Shown: one piece after another, positions 25,656 to 25,908 of the stretch
Layout of the letters: each line of letters starts with the position of its first letter
How positions within the stretch are numbered: position 1 is the first letter of the stretch
From: a virus
Reading direction: 5' to 3' (one strand)
Length of the DNA: 25,908 nt
IMG/VR virus record: IMGVR_UViG_3300013006_000117
Coordinates: 1-25,908 of that record
Notes under the pieces: generated by a model
What the model saw: only the letters and a program-made list of their open reading frames with translations
What the model was told of the DNA's origin: nothing
The model's database searches: none
Made by a program: the position numbers and the translations under genes

Positions 25656-25908
25656 TGAGCAAAAGCAATTTTATGAACACAGCAGAACAGATGAAGTCTC
25701 AACTGGGTCCTGCTCTTTGTTTGGCCAAATGGAAACAAGTAAGCCTGCATTTGCCCACAGGTCTTAATAACAGTTGCTATCACCCACCGTTGCATGCTAT
25801 TCCCACGGAAGGTCTGGCAGACAATCCAGGACAGCTACACAACACCCCGCACAAAAAAGCACAACGTGTGTTGATGTTGAAGAATGAACGCCCTAGTGAA
25901 TGCCAATA
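25655..25908 (+). CDS. Probable twitch/radical SAM protein, 3' end cut by the window
   Basis: ATG 25655 overlaps the preceding stop, with AAGG at 25645-25648 as ribosome binding site. Only 84 codons are visible before the window ends. They contain Cys22-x3-Trp26, then Gly36 and Cys41 (SCYHPPLH), which fits the C-x-x-x-W-x(9)-G-x(4)-C pattern of the twitch/SPASM iron-sulfur domain of radical SAM proteins. LHNTPHKKAQRVLMLKNERP and Glu82-Cys83-Gln, followed by a codon beginning TA, fit the typical ECxYC continuation. Radical SAM enzymes use an iron-sulfur cluster and S-adenosylmethionine to start radical chemistry, often on peptides. The core CxxxCxxC loop is not inside the window, so the call rests on the N-terminal domain only. 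Position suggests it works with the glycosyltransferases upstream. Confidence 0.55.
   Translation, partial: MSKSNFMNTAEQMKSQLGPALCLAKWKQVSLHLPTGLNNSCYHPPLHAIPTEGLADNPGQLHNTPHKKAQRVLMLKNERPSECQ

Noticed and set aside
1-25908. tRNA genes, CRISPR arrays, insertion sequences, diversity-generating (TR/VR) repeats
   Set aside because: I looked for cloverleaf ends, regularly spaced direct repeats, terminal inverted repeats and a reverse transcriptase, and saw none; coding density leaves almost no room for them.

Overview
The window looks like part of the late, virion-structure region of a contractile-tailed (myovirus) phage of the T4 superfamily. It most resembles the T4-like phages of aquatic bacteria (cyanophages, pelagiphages). 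The evidence is a gp25-like baseplate wedge protein followed directly by a gp6-like wedge protein, T4-type late promoter octamers (TATAAATA / CATAAATA) in the intergenic gaps, and proteins whose motifs I recognise from marine T4-like phages. All genes read on the + strand, are tightly packed and often overlap at TAATG or ATGA. I saw no tRNA, rRNA, CRISPR array, insertion sequence or integration gene, and no gene-free stretch longer than about 70 bases. Family assignments are from memory of motifs; no search was run.

Layout. Positions 3-1235: the 3' part of an unassigned, probably structural gene cut by the window edge. Positions 1244-5175: gp25-like and an enlarged gp6-like protein. Positions 5175-19328: one uninterrupted reading frame of 4717 codons, more than half the window, encoding a giant modular tail or baseplate protein. 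It has a conserved N-terminal section, seven scattered FG-GAP-type motifs (possible beta-propeller), two possible carbohydrate-binding modules and at least eleven copies of a short all-beta module. Positions 19344-20095: a 49-codon gene and a 200-codon gene that share an N-terminal motif. Positions 20148-22523: two fiber-like structural proteins. A strong intrinsic terminator at 22544-22563 closes this block.

Positions 22590-25908 hold a second, translationally coupled unit: a small conserved hypothetical protein, two paralogous GT-A-like glycosyltransferases, another small protein, a third, different glycosyltransferase-like protein, and the start of a probable twitch/radical SAM protein cut by the window end.

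How it fits together (inference). gp25 and gp6 build the baseplate wedge. The giant protein occupies the place of T4 gp7 and the downstream wedge/fiber genes, and probably combines baseplate attachment with surface recognition. The small proteins and fibers complete the adsorption apparatus. The glycosyltransferase/radical SAM unit may modify virion proteins, host surface glycans or another substrate; the sequence does not say which. This cassette and the giant propeller-bearing protein are the two things most worth following up.
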